A DNA stretch of 13,506 bases from JACZWZ01 sp036478235. GTDB taxonomy: Bacteria > Actinomycetota > Acidimicrobiia > Spongiisociales > UBA11373. The notes beneath the pieces were generated by a model. The model did no database searches. It was not told the DNA's origin and worked only from the letters and a program-made list of their open reading frames with translations. The DNA is taken from the NCBI GenBank assembly GCA_036478235.1, contig JAZGDZ010000065.1:1-13506 (forward strand), written 5' to 3'. The first letter of the stretch is position 1. Each line of letters begins with the position of its first letter. Below, one piece after another: positions 7,117 through 13,458 of this stretch. Position numbers and translations under genes: made by a program.

Positions 7117-9491
7117 CCTCCCCGGAGGGTTCCTCCGAGCTCGTCCGCCACCTGCTCGCTGATCCGCTCTCGCACCCCCACGGTCTCGCCGTCGGTCAGC
7201 GTCCGTTCGGCGTTTCTCATCGTCAGCCGCACGGCCACGCTCTTGCGGCCCGCCGCCAACGGCTCTCCCTTGAACACGTCGAAGATCTCGATCCGCTCGA
7301 GATCTTCACCCGCCGCCGCTCGCACCTCGTCTACGAGGCGTGCAGCGGGAACCTCGTCGGCCAGGTCGAACGCCAGGTCGAAGACGACGGGCGGGTAAGG
7401 GCTGGGGACGGCGAACAGTGCATCTCCCGCCCCAAACAACCCGCTCAGGGCCAACTCCGCCACGATCACCCTTCCCGTCAGATCCCAGTGAAGGCCGACA
7501 TCGGGGTCGAGCTCGCCCACGAAGCCGATCTCTCCGTCGCTGCCGAGGACGGCGCCCGACCGTCCCGGGTGGAGACCCGGTACCTCGCTCTGTTCGATGC
7601 GGACCCGGATTCCCATCGAGTCGGCCAGGACCTCGATCACCCCCAGCGCATCGAAGGCGTCGAACACCCCGGGCGTCTCTCGCGACAAGCCCGATCTGCG
7701 CCCTGTGGCGACAAAGCCGAGATGGTGGGGCTGGTCGGGGAGCTCTCCCCCGCCCCGCCGAAAGACCGAGCCGATCTCGAACAGAGCCGCATCCGGGCGG
7801 TTCCGTTGCGCGGTGCGGCGCAAACCGGAGAGGAGGCCCGGGAGCAGCGTCGTGCGGAGGTACTCCTGCTCCTCGTTGAGCGGATTTCTGATCCGCACCG
7901 GGTCGCGACGCAGGTCGTCCGGCGTCAGATCCAGGGCCTCGATTTCGCCGATGCCGAGGAAATCGAACGACATGATCTCGAAGAAGCCGGCACCGACCAT
8001 GATGGCACGCACCGCCCGAACAGCCCTCTGCCCGGCCGAAAGACCACCGCCGGGGCCGATCGGGAGGCGACTCGGGATCTCGTTGTATCCGTGTATCCGA
8101 GCGATCTCCTCGACGAGATCGGCCGGCCGGGTCACGTCGGGCCGGAAGGTCGGAACCAGCACCGTCATCGGGTCGTCCCCGGCGACCTCGAATCCGAGTC
8201 TCCGCAGGTAGGCAGCCTGGTCGACGCCGGCGATCTCGACGCCGAGCAGACGACCCGCCTCGGCGGCCGGCAGCTCGACGGTCACGCGTTCGACCGGATT
8301 GGGGTATTCGTCGACGAAGCCGCCCACGACCGACCCCCCACCGAACTCGGCGATGAGCATCGCGGCCCGGGCAGAAGCAACAGGGGGCAACTCCGGGTCC
8401 ACACCCCGTTCGAATCGCGCCACTGCCTCCGTCCGTACAGCATGCCTCTTTCCGGTGAGAAGCACCCCGGTGGGTTCGAAGTGGGCGACCTCGATGAGCA
8501 CCCGGCTGGTCGTGTCCGACACCTCCGAGTCTCCACCGCCCATCACTCCGGCGAGACCCAAGGGCTCGTCGATGCCGGCGATCAAGAGGTCATCGCCGGT
8601 CAACGTCCGCTCGACACCGTCGAGCGTTCTCAGCACCTCCCCCTCGCCGGCCCGCCGAACGATGATCTTCTCCTCGGCGATACGGTCGAGGTCGAATGCG
8701 TGGAGGGGCTGGCCGAACTCCAGCATCACGTAGTTGGAGATGTCGACGATGTTGCTGATGGGCCGCACACCGGCGTCGCGCAACCGCAGCCGCATCCACA
8801 GCGGCGACGGCGCAACGACCACCCCCTCGACCTCCCGCGCCGTGAAGCGGGGGCAGCGCTCCGGCGCTTCGATGTGCACGGTGGCGTTGCTCGTGCCCGT
8901 CTCATCGAAACTGATCTCGGGTGTTCTGACCTCCAGGTCGTAGAAGGCGGCGAGGTCGCGCCCCATCCCGTGGATCGACATCGCGTCCGGACGATTGGGG
9001 GTGATCGATACGTCGAACACGACGTCCGGATAGGGAAGGGTGGCGGCGAAGTCGGCACCGGGCTCGGCATGCCCGTCTTCGAGCACGAGGATCCCGCCCG
9101 CCTCGTCACCGAGGCCCAGTTCGGCCTCCGAGCAGATCATCCCGGGCGACATCACGCCCCGTACCGCCTTCTCTCCCACTTCGAGGCCCCCCGGCAGGAC
9201 GGAACCGACCTTCGCATATGCCACCGTCGCCCCGGCCTCGAAGTTCCACGCTCCGCACACGACCTCGATCGGATCGCCGCCGGCGTCGAGGGTGGCGATC
9301 CGCACCCTGTCGGCGTTGGGGTGGGGCGCGACATCGAGCACCCATGCCACCACGACGTCGCCGAAGCCGGCCTCGATGGTCTCGATCGACTCCACTTCAA
9401 TCCCCAGGTTGGAGAGCACTTCGGCGATCTCGTCCGGGTCGTCGGTCGGCAGCTCGACGAACTCGTTGAGCCAGCGCAGCGACGCCTTCAT
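7113..9491 (-). CDS. pheT: phenylalanyl-tRNA synthetase beta subunit
   Basis: With PheS it forms the (alpha-beta)2 class II enzyme that charges tRNA-Phe. The product is 792 aa, the usual size. In order it shows the N-terminal MKASLRWLNEFVEL start, an OB-fold tRNA-binding domain at about 40-150 (EVESIETIEAGFGDVVVAWV to GMICSEAELGLG), the B3/B4 editing region with PLHAFDLDRI, the B5 domain, a catalytic-like domain and the ferredoxin-fold anticodon-binding domain at 697-792. The frame is open far upstream, across pheS, but the ATG at 9491 is the family start. It has GGAG 8 nt upstream and overlaps the pheS stop by 4 nt (ATGA). Its own stop overlaps the first argF ATG the same way. The long plus-strand open frame over this gene (7488-9533) is a GC-rich shadow. 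Confidence 0.97.
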   Translation of the reverse strand: MKASLRWLNEFVELPTDDPDEIAEVLSNLGIEVESIETIEAGFGDVVVAWVLDVAPHPNADRVRIATLDAGGDPIEVVCGAWNFEAGATVAYAKVGSVLPGGLEVGEKAVRGVMSPGMICSEAELGLGDEAGGILVLEDGHAEPGADFAATLPYPDVVFDVSITPNRPDAMSIHGMGRDLAAFYDLEVRTPEISFDETGTSNATVHIEAPERCPRFTAREVEGVVVAPSPLWMRLRLRDAGVRPISNIVDISNYVMLEFGQPLHAFDLDRIAEEKIIVRRAGEGEVLRTLDGVERTLTGDDLLIAGIDEPLGLAGVMGGGDSEVSDTTSRVLIEVAHFEPTGVLLTGKRHAVRTEAVARFERGVDPELPPVASARAAMLIAEFGGGSVVGGFVDEYPNPVERVTVELPAAEAGRLLGVEIAGVDQAAYLRRLGFEVAGDDPMTVLVPTFRPDVTRPADLVEEIARIHGYNEIPSRLPIGPGGGLSAGQRAVRAVRAIMVGAGFFEIMSFDFLGIGEIEALDLTPDDLRRDPVRIRNPLNEEQEYLRTTLLPGLLSGLRRTAQRNRPDAALFEIGSVFRRGGGELPDQPHHLGFVATGRRSGLSRETPGVFDAFDALGVIEVLADSMGIRVRIEQSEVPGLHPGRSGAVLGSDGEIGFVGELDPDVGLHWDLTGRVIVAELALSGLFGAGDALFAVPSPYPPVVFDLAFDLADEVPAARLVDEVRAAAGEDLERIEIFDVFKGEPLAAGRKSVAVRLTMRNAERTLTDGETVGVRERISEQVADELGGTLRGG

Positions 9492-10531
9492 CGGAACTGC
9501 TCCAGCACCCGCATGTCGGCATCGAAGAAGTAGCGCAGTTCGGGTATGTCGTGGCGGATCATCGCCAGCCGGTCGATGCCGACGCCGAAGGCAAAACCGG
9601 ATACCGCGCCCGGGTCGTAACCGGCGGTGCTCAGCACGTTGGGATCGACGACGCCGCACCCGAGGAGCTCGATCCAACCGGTCTCCCCACAGGTGCGACA
9701 GCCGGACCCATCGCACACGTGGCACGACATTTGCATCTCCGCCGATGGTTCGGTGAAGGGGAAGAAGTTCGGCAAGAAGCGCTGACGTGATCCCGAGCCG
9801 AAGAACTGATCCGTGAAGTAGCGCAGCGTGCCCTTGAGATCGGCAAAGGTGATGTTCTCGTCCACCGCCAGGCCCTCCATCTGGTGGAACACCGGGGTGT
9901 GAGTGGCGTCGACCGCGTCTCGCCGATAGCAGCGACCGGGTACGACTATGTAAACGGGCGGGTCGTGCGACTCCATCCAGCGGGCCTGTACCGGCGAAGT
10001 CTGGGTGCGCAGGAGGACCCCCTCCGGGTCGTCCCCGTAGTCCACGTAGAGAGTGTCCGACTCGAGCCGGGACGGATGTGCCGGAGGAGTGTTGAGAGCG
10101 TCGAAGTTGTAATACGCGGTCTCGACCTCGGGACCGGAGGCAATGGTGTACCCGATACTGGTGAAGATGTCGACGATCTCCTCCCACACCTGCATCACGA
10201 GGTGGGCGGCACCGCGTCCCGGCCTGCGTCCCGGGAGAGTCACGTCGAGCCGATCGCCCGCCAGCCGGGTCGCCCGCTCTGCTGCCGCCAGCGTCTCCCG
10301 GCGGCCGGCCACGGCCGTCTCTATCGCATCGGCGATCTCCGATATGGCCCGGCCGAGGTCGCCCCGCTCGTCGGTACCCACCTCGCGGAGCCCGCGCCGC
10401 GCCTCTGCCACCAGCGAGGCCGGCCCGAGCGCCCCGGCGGCAATCGCATCGACCGCGCCCACCGAGTCGGCCGCGGCGAGTTCGGCCTCGGCGCGCGCCT
10501 GCAATGCTGCTAGATCATCGAGGGAGGCCAT
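9488..10531 (-). CDS. pheS: phenylalanyl-tRNA synthetase alpha subunit
   Basis: The catalytic subunit of phenylalanyl-tRNA synthetase, 347 aa, which is normal. The N-terminal 90 residues are charged and Ala-rich, consistent with the tRNA-binding coiled coil. The class II core includes LNTPPAHPSR (147-155), motif 2 around GRCYRRDAVDATHTPVFHQMEG (199-220) and motif 3 around GFAFGVGIDRLAMI (312-325). Four cysteines in a CxxC-x4-CxxC pattern (270, 273, 278, 281) precede GWIELLGCG, as in many bacterial PheS proteins. The start is ATG at 10531, 12 nt after the stop of the preceding methyltransferase gene. There is no clear Shine-Dalgarno sequence in that gap. It overlaps pheT by 4 nt, so equal amounts of the subunits are probably set by translational coupling. 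Confidence 0.97.
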   Translation of the reverse strand: MASLDDLAALQARAEAELAAADSVGAVDAIAAGALGPASLVAEARRGLREVGTDERGDLGRAISEIADAIETAVAGRRETLAAAERATRLAGDRLDVTLPGRRPGRGAAHLVMQVWEEIVDIFTSIGYTIASGPEVETAYYNFDALNTPPAHPSRLESDTLYVDYGDDPEGVLLRTQTSPVQARWMESHDPPVYIVVPGRCYRRDAVDATHTPVFHQMEGLAVDENITFADLKGTLRYFTDQFFGSGSRQRFLPNFFPFTEPSAEMQMSCHVCDGSGCRTCGETGWIELLGCGVVDPNVLSTAGYDPGAVSGFAFGVGIDRLAMIRHDIPELRYFFDADMRVLEQFR

Positions 10532-10543
10532 CGGAAACGGAGG

Positions 10544-11326
10544 TTAGTCCCCGTCCCCGACGGTCCCGAGATAGGCGACGATCGCTCCGGCCACTGCTGC
10601 ATTGAGGCTCGCGGTCCCTCCCGGCATGGGAATTGTGATCGCTCTGTCGCAGACTTCGACGACGTCGCCGGGCAGGCCGTGTGGCTCCGACCCTATGAGA
10701 ACCGCAGCATCGCTCCCGATCGGCCCCGGTGGTTCACCACCTGCCGGGAGCGTGGCGATCAGCTCGTGGCCGGTCAGGGCGGCGAGGTCCGAGACCCGGG
10801 CAACCGGAACGTGAAAGTGGCTTCCCGCCGCCGCTCGCAGCACCTTGGGCGACCAAGGATCGGCAGATCCCGGACCGGCGACGAACCCGTAGCCGAAGGC
10901 GGCAGCCGTGCGGATCAGCGTGCCGCAGTTGCCGGGATCGGCCACTCCCCAAGCCGTTATGAGCCTGCCTGCCGCCGGCCCCTCGTCCGGTGGTATCCGC
11001 AGCACGGCGACCGGGCCCCGGGGTGTCTCGGTCCCGGCAAGGCGGCCCAGCACGGCCTCGGTCACCACCCGATACGGAATTCCGGCACCGGCAACGAGCT
11101 GACGTTCGGAAGCGTCGCCCCGTCCGAATACCTCCAAGACCTCGGCTCCGCCGTTGATCGCCTCGGCAAGCACCAGCGGGCCCTCGATCAGCGTCTTGCC
11201 TTCCGATCTCCGGTGTCGGGACCGGTGCAGCCTGGCCGCGGCGGAAACAACGGGGTTGCCGGTCGAGGAGATCTGCTCAGGCGTCGATGGCCTCCGTGGC
11301 CGCCTTGACGAGCTCACCGAACGCAT
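10544..11326 (-). CDS. SPOUT-class (TrmH/SpoU) RNA 2'-O-methyltransferase
   Basis: An S-adenosylmethionine-dependent ribose methyltransferase of tRNA or rRNA; the exact target cannot be read from the sequence. The deep trefoil-knot motifs are clear: DPGNCGTLIRTAAA (motif 1, 131-143), IGSEPHGLP (motif 2, 211-219) and IPMPGGTASLNAAVAGAI (motif 3). The N-terminal ISSTGNPVVSAAARLH (from residue 19) resembles the substrate-binding domain start of this family. The start is unsure. I took the ATG at 11326, giving 260 aa and a 50-nt overlap with rplT; a GTG at 11317 is equally possible. The conserved part begins at an ATC (11272) just past the rplT stop, and no ATG, GTG or TTG lies between. None has a good Shine-Dalgarno sequence. 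A methyltransferase of this class (tsnR in Mycobacterium) sits at this place between rplT and pheS in many actinobacteria. Confidence 0.9.
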   Translation of the reverse strand: MRSVSSSRRPRRPSTPEQISSTGNPVVSAAARLHRSRHRRSEGKTLIEGPLVLAEAINGGAEVLEVFGRGDASERQLVAGAGIPYRVVTEAVLGRLAGTETPRGPVAVLRIPPDEGPAAGRLITAWGVADPGNCGTLIRTAAAFGYGFVAGPGSADPWSPKVLRAAAGSHFHVPVARVSDLAALTGHELIATLPAGGEPPGPIGSDAAVLIGSEPHGLPGDVVEVCDRAITIPMPGGTASLNAAVAGAIVAYLGTVGDGD

Positions 11327-11636
11327 TCGGATCGGAAACGGCGAGTTCGGCGAGCATCTTGCGATCAACGTCGATCTCGGCCGCCTTGAGGCCGGCGATG
11401 AAACGGCTGTAAGTAGTGCCGTTCTGACGAGCAGCGGCGTTGATGCGGGTGATCCAGAGTCGTCGGAAGTCCCCCTTGCGAGCACGCCGGTCGCGATAGG
11501 CGTCCTGCATCGCATGCATCACCTGCTCGTTGGCGGTGCGGTAGCGACGCCCACGAGCACCCTTGTACCCGGATGCCCGCCCGAGAACCTTGCGGCGCTT
11601 CTTCTTGGCGTGGACGGAGCGCTTGATGCGTGCCAT
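11277..11636 (-). CDS. rplT: 50S ribosomal protein L20
   Basis: Early 23S rRNA-binding assembly protein of the large subunit. The product is 119 aa, the standard length. It begins MARIKRSVHAKKKRRKVL and carries the family blocks ASGYKGARGRRYRTANEQV, RKGDFRRLWITRINAAARQNG and YSRFIAGLKAAEIDVDRKMLAELA. The start ATG at 11636 has an excellent TAGGAGG ribosome-binding site 7 nt upstream that overlaps the rpmI stop codon; the intergenic gap is 9 nt. In Bacillus and E. coli L20 represses its own operon, so it is a candidate regulator of the infC leader described here, though this is not shown for this lineage. Confidence 0.98.
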   Translation of the reverse strand: MARIKRSVHAKKKRRKVLGRASGYKGARGRRYRTANEQVMHAMQDAYRDRRARKGDFRRLWITRINAAARQNGTTYSRFIAGLKAAEIDVDRKMLAELAVSDPNAFGELVKAATEAIDA

Positions 11637-11645
11637 GTGCGCCTC

Positions 11646-11843
11646 CTAGTTTCCGAGCATCCGGTTGACGCGCTTGCGATCGGCCCGTGAGACCTCGGCG
11701 TCGCCCTGCAGTCGGCGCAGCCTGCGGCTCGACTTCTTCCCCACGACGAGGTGGGAGCGCCACGCCTGCCGGCGCCGCAGCTTGCCGGATCCGGTCCTCT
11801 TGAACCGCTTGGCGACGGATCGACGTGTCTTGCGCTTGGGCAT
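11646..11843 (-). CDS. rpmI: 50S ribosomal protein L35
   Basis: Small basic large-subunit protein of 65 aa, the usual length. It begins MPKRKTRRSVAKRFKRTGSGKLRRRQA and ends RKRVNRMLGN, typical of bacterial L35. The start is the ATG at 11843, preceded by GAGGAG with 8 nt spacing. A GTG nine bases further upstream is in frame but would fall inside that ribosome-binding site. The Shine-Dalgarno sequence is formed by the last two Glu codons of infC; the gap to the infC stop is 5 nt. Confidence 0.97.
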   Translation of the reverse strand: MPKRKTRRSVAKRFKRTGSGKLRRRQAWRSHLVVGKKSSRRLRRLQGDAEVSRADRKRVNRMLGN

Positions 11844-11848
11844 CTCGG

Positions 11849-12403
11849 TCACTCCTCGGCGGCCGCATCGGCCGCTTCGTCCCTCTTGGGACGGTTCCGC
11901 AGCGGAGCCAGTTGCATGGTCATGTTTCGTCCTTCGAGCTTCGGCCCGACCTCGATCTCCCCGTGGTCTTGCACGTCCTCGGCGAGGCGACGGAGAATCC
12001 TCTCTCCGAGTTCCGGATGAGTGATCTCCCGACCCCGGAACATCATCGTCACCTTGACCTTGTCGCCCTCGTCCAGGAACTCGACCGACCGTCGCTTCTT
12101 GACCTCGTAGTCGTGGTCGTCGATCTTGGGGCGGAACTTCACTTCCTTGATGATCGTGCGGGTCTGCTTCTTGCGAGCCTCACGCTGCCTCACCGACTGC
12201 TCGTACTTGTATTTTCCGTAGTCCATGAGACGGCACACCGGAGGACGCGCATCCGGCGCCACCTCGACAAGATCCATGTCGAGTTCGCCGGCGAGCCACA
12301 TCGCTTCCTCGATGGACTTCACTCCGATCTGACCCCCGTCGGGAGCTACGAGGCGGACCTCCTTGGCCCGGATCCTGTCGTTGACCCTGGGTTCCTGTGC
12401 GAT
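11849..12403 (-). CDS. infC: translation initiation factor IF-3, apparent AUC start
   Basis: IF3 binds the 30S subunit, keeps it apart from the 50S and rejects wrong start codons. The product is 184 aa. The N-terminal domain reads AQEPRVNDRIRAKEVRLVAP and continues to DLVEVAP and RLMDYGKYKYEQ; the C-terminal domain from about 90 contains TRTIIKEVKFRPKIDDHDYEVK. The tail is acidic and Ala-rich. Starting at the first ATG/GTG in frame (12322) would remove 27 residues of conserved N-terminal domain. In-frame upstream lies ATC at 12401-12403, exactly 7 nt after a perfect AGGAGG (12411-12416). Non-canonical AUU, AUC or CUG starts are known for infC in several bacteria and let IF3 repress itself. 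It is the first gene of the minus-strand operon and overlaps none; rpmI follows after 5 nt. Confidence 0.95.
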   Translation of the reverse strand: MAQEPRVNDRIRAKEVRLVAPDGGQIGVKSIEEAMWLAGELDMDLVEVAPDARPPVCRLMDYGKYKYEQSVRQREARKKQTRTIIKEVKFRPKIDDHDYEVKKRRSVEFLDEGDKVKVTMMFRGREITHPELGERILRRLAEDVQDHGEIEVGPKLEGRNMTMQLAPLRNRPKRDEAADAAAEE

Positions 12404-12410
12404 CGATGGA

Positions 12411-12416
12411 CCTCCT
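12411..12416 (-). promoter_or_regulatory. ribosome-binding site that fixes the infC AUC start
   Basis: AGGAGG on the minus strand, a full match to the anti-Shine-Dalgarno core, with 7 nt to the ATC at 12403. No ATG, GTG or TTG in the infC frame lies within initiation distance. The site begins 14 nt after the U run of the leader terminator. Confidence 0.8.
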
Positions 12417-12428
12417 GTGTCGACTGCA

Positions 12429-12464
12429 TCAAAAAGACGGCAGTGCGGCTGCCGTCTCCATCAT
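12429..12464 (-). CDS. possible 11-codon leader peptide overlapping the attenuator
   Basis: Two ATG codons in tandem (12459-12464) open a frame MMETAAALPSF with TGA at 12429-12431. It covers the whole terminator hairpin and its U run. A ribosome on it would keep the hairpin from forming. A weak GGACAG lies about 8 nt upstream, so translation is doubtful. The codons show no run of one regulatory amino acid. It may be chance. Confidence 0.2.
   Translation of the reverse strand: MMETAAALPSF
12431..12456 (-). terminator. intrinsic terminator in the infC leader (attenuator)
   Basis: On the minus strand GACGGCAG (12449-12456) pairs perfectly with CTGCCGTC (12436-12443) across the 5-nt loop CCGCA, followed at once by five U's (12431-12435). 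No minus-strand gene lies upstream inside the gap to the divergent cutA, so the only transcript it can end is the infC leader itself. It lies about 90-115 nt after the predicted transcription start and 14 nt before the infC ribosome-binding site. Confidence 0.8.
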
Positions 12465-12486
12465 CGGAATTCTGTCCGGTGGGTGA

Positions 12487-12525
12487 CCTCGGCGCATCGA
12501 GGACGGCCGGGTGGGAAGCAGCGCC
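12487..12525 (-). promoter_or_regulatory. alternative-pairing segment of the infC leader
   Basis: On the minus strand GCCGTC (12502-12507) repeats the right arm of the terminator and can pair with its left arm GACGGC (12451-12456), which would open the terminator. The same segment can fold otherwise: CCTCG (12498-12502) with CGAGG (12487-12491), and GGCGC (12521-12525) with GCGCC (12491-12495). These pairings exclude each other, as in an attenuator with an antiterminator. Pairing was judged by eye, without energy calculation. Confidence 0.45.
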
Positions 12526-12554
12526 TCCGCTTGTGCTCTCGATTGTTGGCCGGG

Positions 12555-12583
12555 ACAGTATATGGCCCTGCGACCCCAGTCAA
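12555..12583 (-). promoter_or_regulatory. promoter of the infC operon
   Basis: On the minus strand TTGACT (12578-12583) lies 17 bp from TACTGT (12555-12560, TANNNT type) and 15 bp from the overlapping TATACT (12557-12562). The -35 matches the consensus in five of six positions. Transcription would start near 12548, giving a leader of about 145 nt before the infC start codon. Upstream, to 12756, I see no further gene or clear site. Confidence 0.65.
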
Positions 12584-12756
12584 TGTCGGGAGGAGAAAGG
12601 AGAAGAGGGGGTGGCAGACCGGAAACGGTGACCCGCCCCGGTATTGGGGAGGGTGAGGATCCATTGGCCTGGGCAGCCGCCTGCCGAGTGCACCCCGTTC
12701 GGTGAGTCAGGGGTGCTGAGGTTTCGATATTTGCGCCACAGGCATCAAGGTTTCGG

Positions 12757-12787
12757 CGACCACGCCGGCAAGGCGGCGGAGTGGTCG
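12757..12787 (+). promoter_or_regulatory. inverted repeat upstream of cutA
   Basis: CGACCAC (12757-12763) pairs with GTGGTCG (12781-12787), and inside it GCCG (12764-12767) with CGGC (12774-12777), leaving a 6-nt loop. It ends 39 bp before the cutA start. It could be a hairpin in the cutA leader or a DNA operator. There is no U run, so it is not an ordinary terminator. No clear cutA promoter could be identified in 12584-12756. Confidence 0.4.
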
Positions 12788-12826
12788 GTGAGGCGGGTGA
12801 CGTTCGACGAATCGAGGAGAACACAC

Positions 12827-13162
12827 ATGACAGCTAGAGCCGCCGTGATCATGACCACAGTGTCATCTACCGATGAGGCAGCCGAACTCGGCTCGGGCTT
12901 GGTTGATAAGAAGCTGGCGGCGTGTGTACAGGAGATCACGATCAACTCTCGCTACCGCTGGGAGGGTGCGGTCCGGTGTGATCCTGAGATCCTGCTGCTG
13001 ATCAAGACGGCGCCGGACAAGGTCGAGGAGTTGCTGAGCCACCTCGAGTCCAGACACCCCTACGAAGTACCTGAGATCCTTGTCCTTGATGTTGTTGGCG
13101 GTTCGACGCCCTACCTCGATTGGCTGCGAACTGAGACGAGGGTGGAGGCCGATACAAGCTGA
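12827..13162 (+). CDS. cutA: CutA1 family divalent-ion tolerance protein
   Basis: A small trimeric protein with a ferredoxin-like fold, linked to copper and divalent-ion tolerance in E. coli; its biochemical role is still unsettled. The product is 111 aa, the family's usual length. It shows AAVIMTTVSSTDEAAEL, the KKLAACVQE block, the SRYRWEGAV segment, LLLIKTAPDKVEEL, and the signature HPYEVPEILVLDVVGGSTPYLDWL. The start is the ATG at 12827 with GAGGAG 7 nt upstream; the frame is open further upstream but that part has no similarity. It stands alone, divergent from infC by about 420 bp, with an inverted repeat before it and no clear terminator after it. Codon use is slightly less GC-biased than in neighbouring genes. 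Confidence 0.93.
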   Translation: MTARAAVIMTTVSSTDEAAELGSGLVDKKLAACVQEITINSRYRWEGAVRCDPEILLLIKTAPDKVEELLSHLESRHPYEVPEILVLDVVGGSTPYLDWLRTETRVEADTS

Positions 13163-13222
13163 ACGCCCCGGGGTACGCTTGCTGCGCGATCTGTCAAAGC
13201 CCTCCGAACCAGCCTCATCCAG

Positions 13223-13324
13223 CATGAGTACTACGCAGAGCCGGCGACAGACCGCGACGGACGGCGTGACGTCGAGCCCGACGCCCTCGCCGCCGAGGCG
13301 GAGCAGGAGAAGGTCTTCGAGTAG
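13223..13324 (+). pseudogene. coding-like fragment without a start codon
   Basis: One frame reads HEYYAEPATDRDGRRDVEPDALAAEAEQEKVFE and ends in TAG, and it continues in the 5' direction to about 13180 without ATG, GTG or TTG. Third codon positions are about 80 percent G or C and the amino acid mix (Glu, Asp, Ala rich) is like real protein in this genome, unlike the other frames. It could be the C-terminal remnant of a decayed gene. I recognise no family. Confidence 0.2.
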
Positions 13325-13385
13325 GGCCGGATGGGTGGCCGGGAGTCTGCTGAGTAATGCCGTTGCTCAGATCGGCGGCCAGGCG

Positions 13386-13458
13386 CACCACTCGCCAGGA
13401 CCTCGGTTTCGCCACTCCTCGCGCAGGAATGGCGGGACCGAGGACACCGCGAGTGGTG
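13386..13458. repeat. 73-bp multi-part imperfect palindrome
   Basis: Four nested stems share one axis: CACCACTCGC (13386-13395) with GCGAGTGGTG (13449-13458), CCTCGGT (13401-13407) with ACCGAGG (13437-13443), CGCCA (13410-13414) with TGGCG (13430-13434), and TCCT (13416-13419) with AGGA (13425-13428), around a CGCGC loop. In all 26 base pairs are interrupted by small internal loops. There is no U run beside it. It could be a structured RNA, a recombination or transposon-end-like site, or a dispersed hairpin repeat. Confidence 0.65.

Noticed and set aside
7488..9533. A 681-codon plus-strand open frame opposite pheT
   Set aside because: It is antisense to a clearly recognised pheT, has His/Asp/Arg-rich shadow composition, no ribosome-binding site and no family motif. 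High GC makes such frames common.
13386..13458. Integron attC site
   Set aside because: The outer ends lack the RYYYAAC/GTTRRRY core sites, and there is no integrase or cassette array in view.
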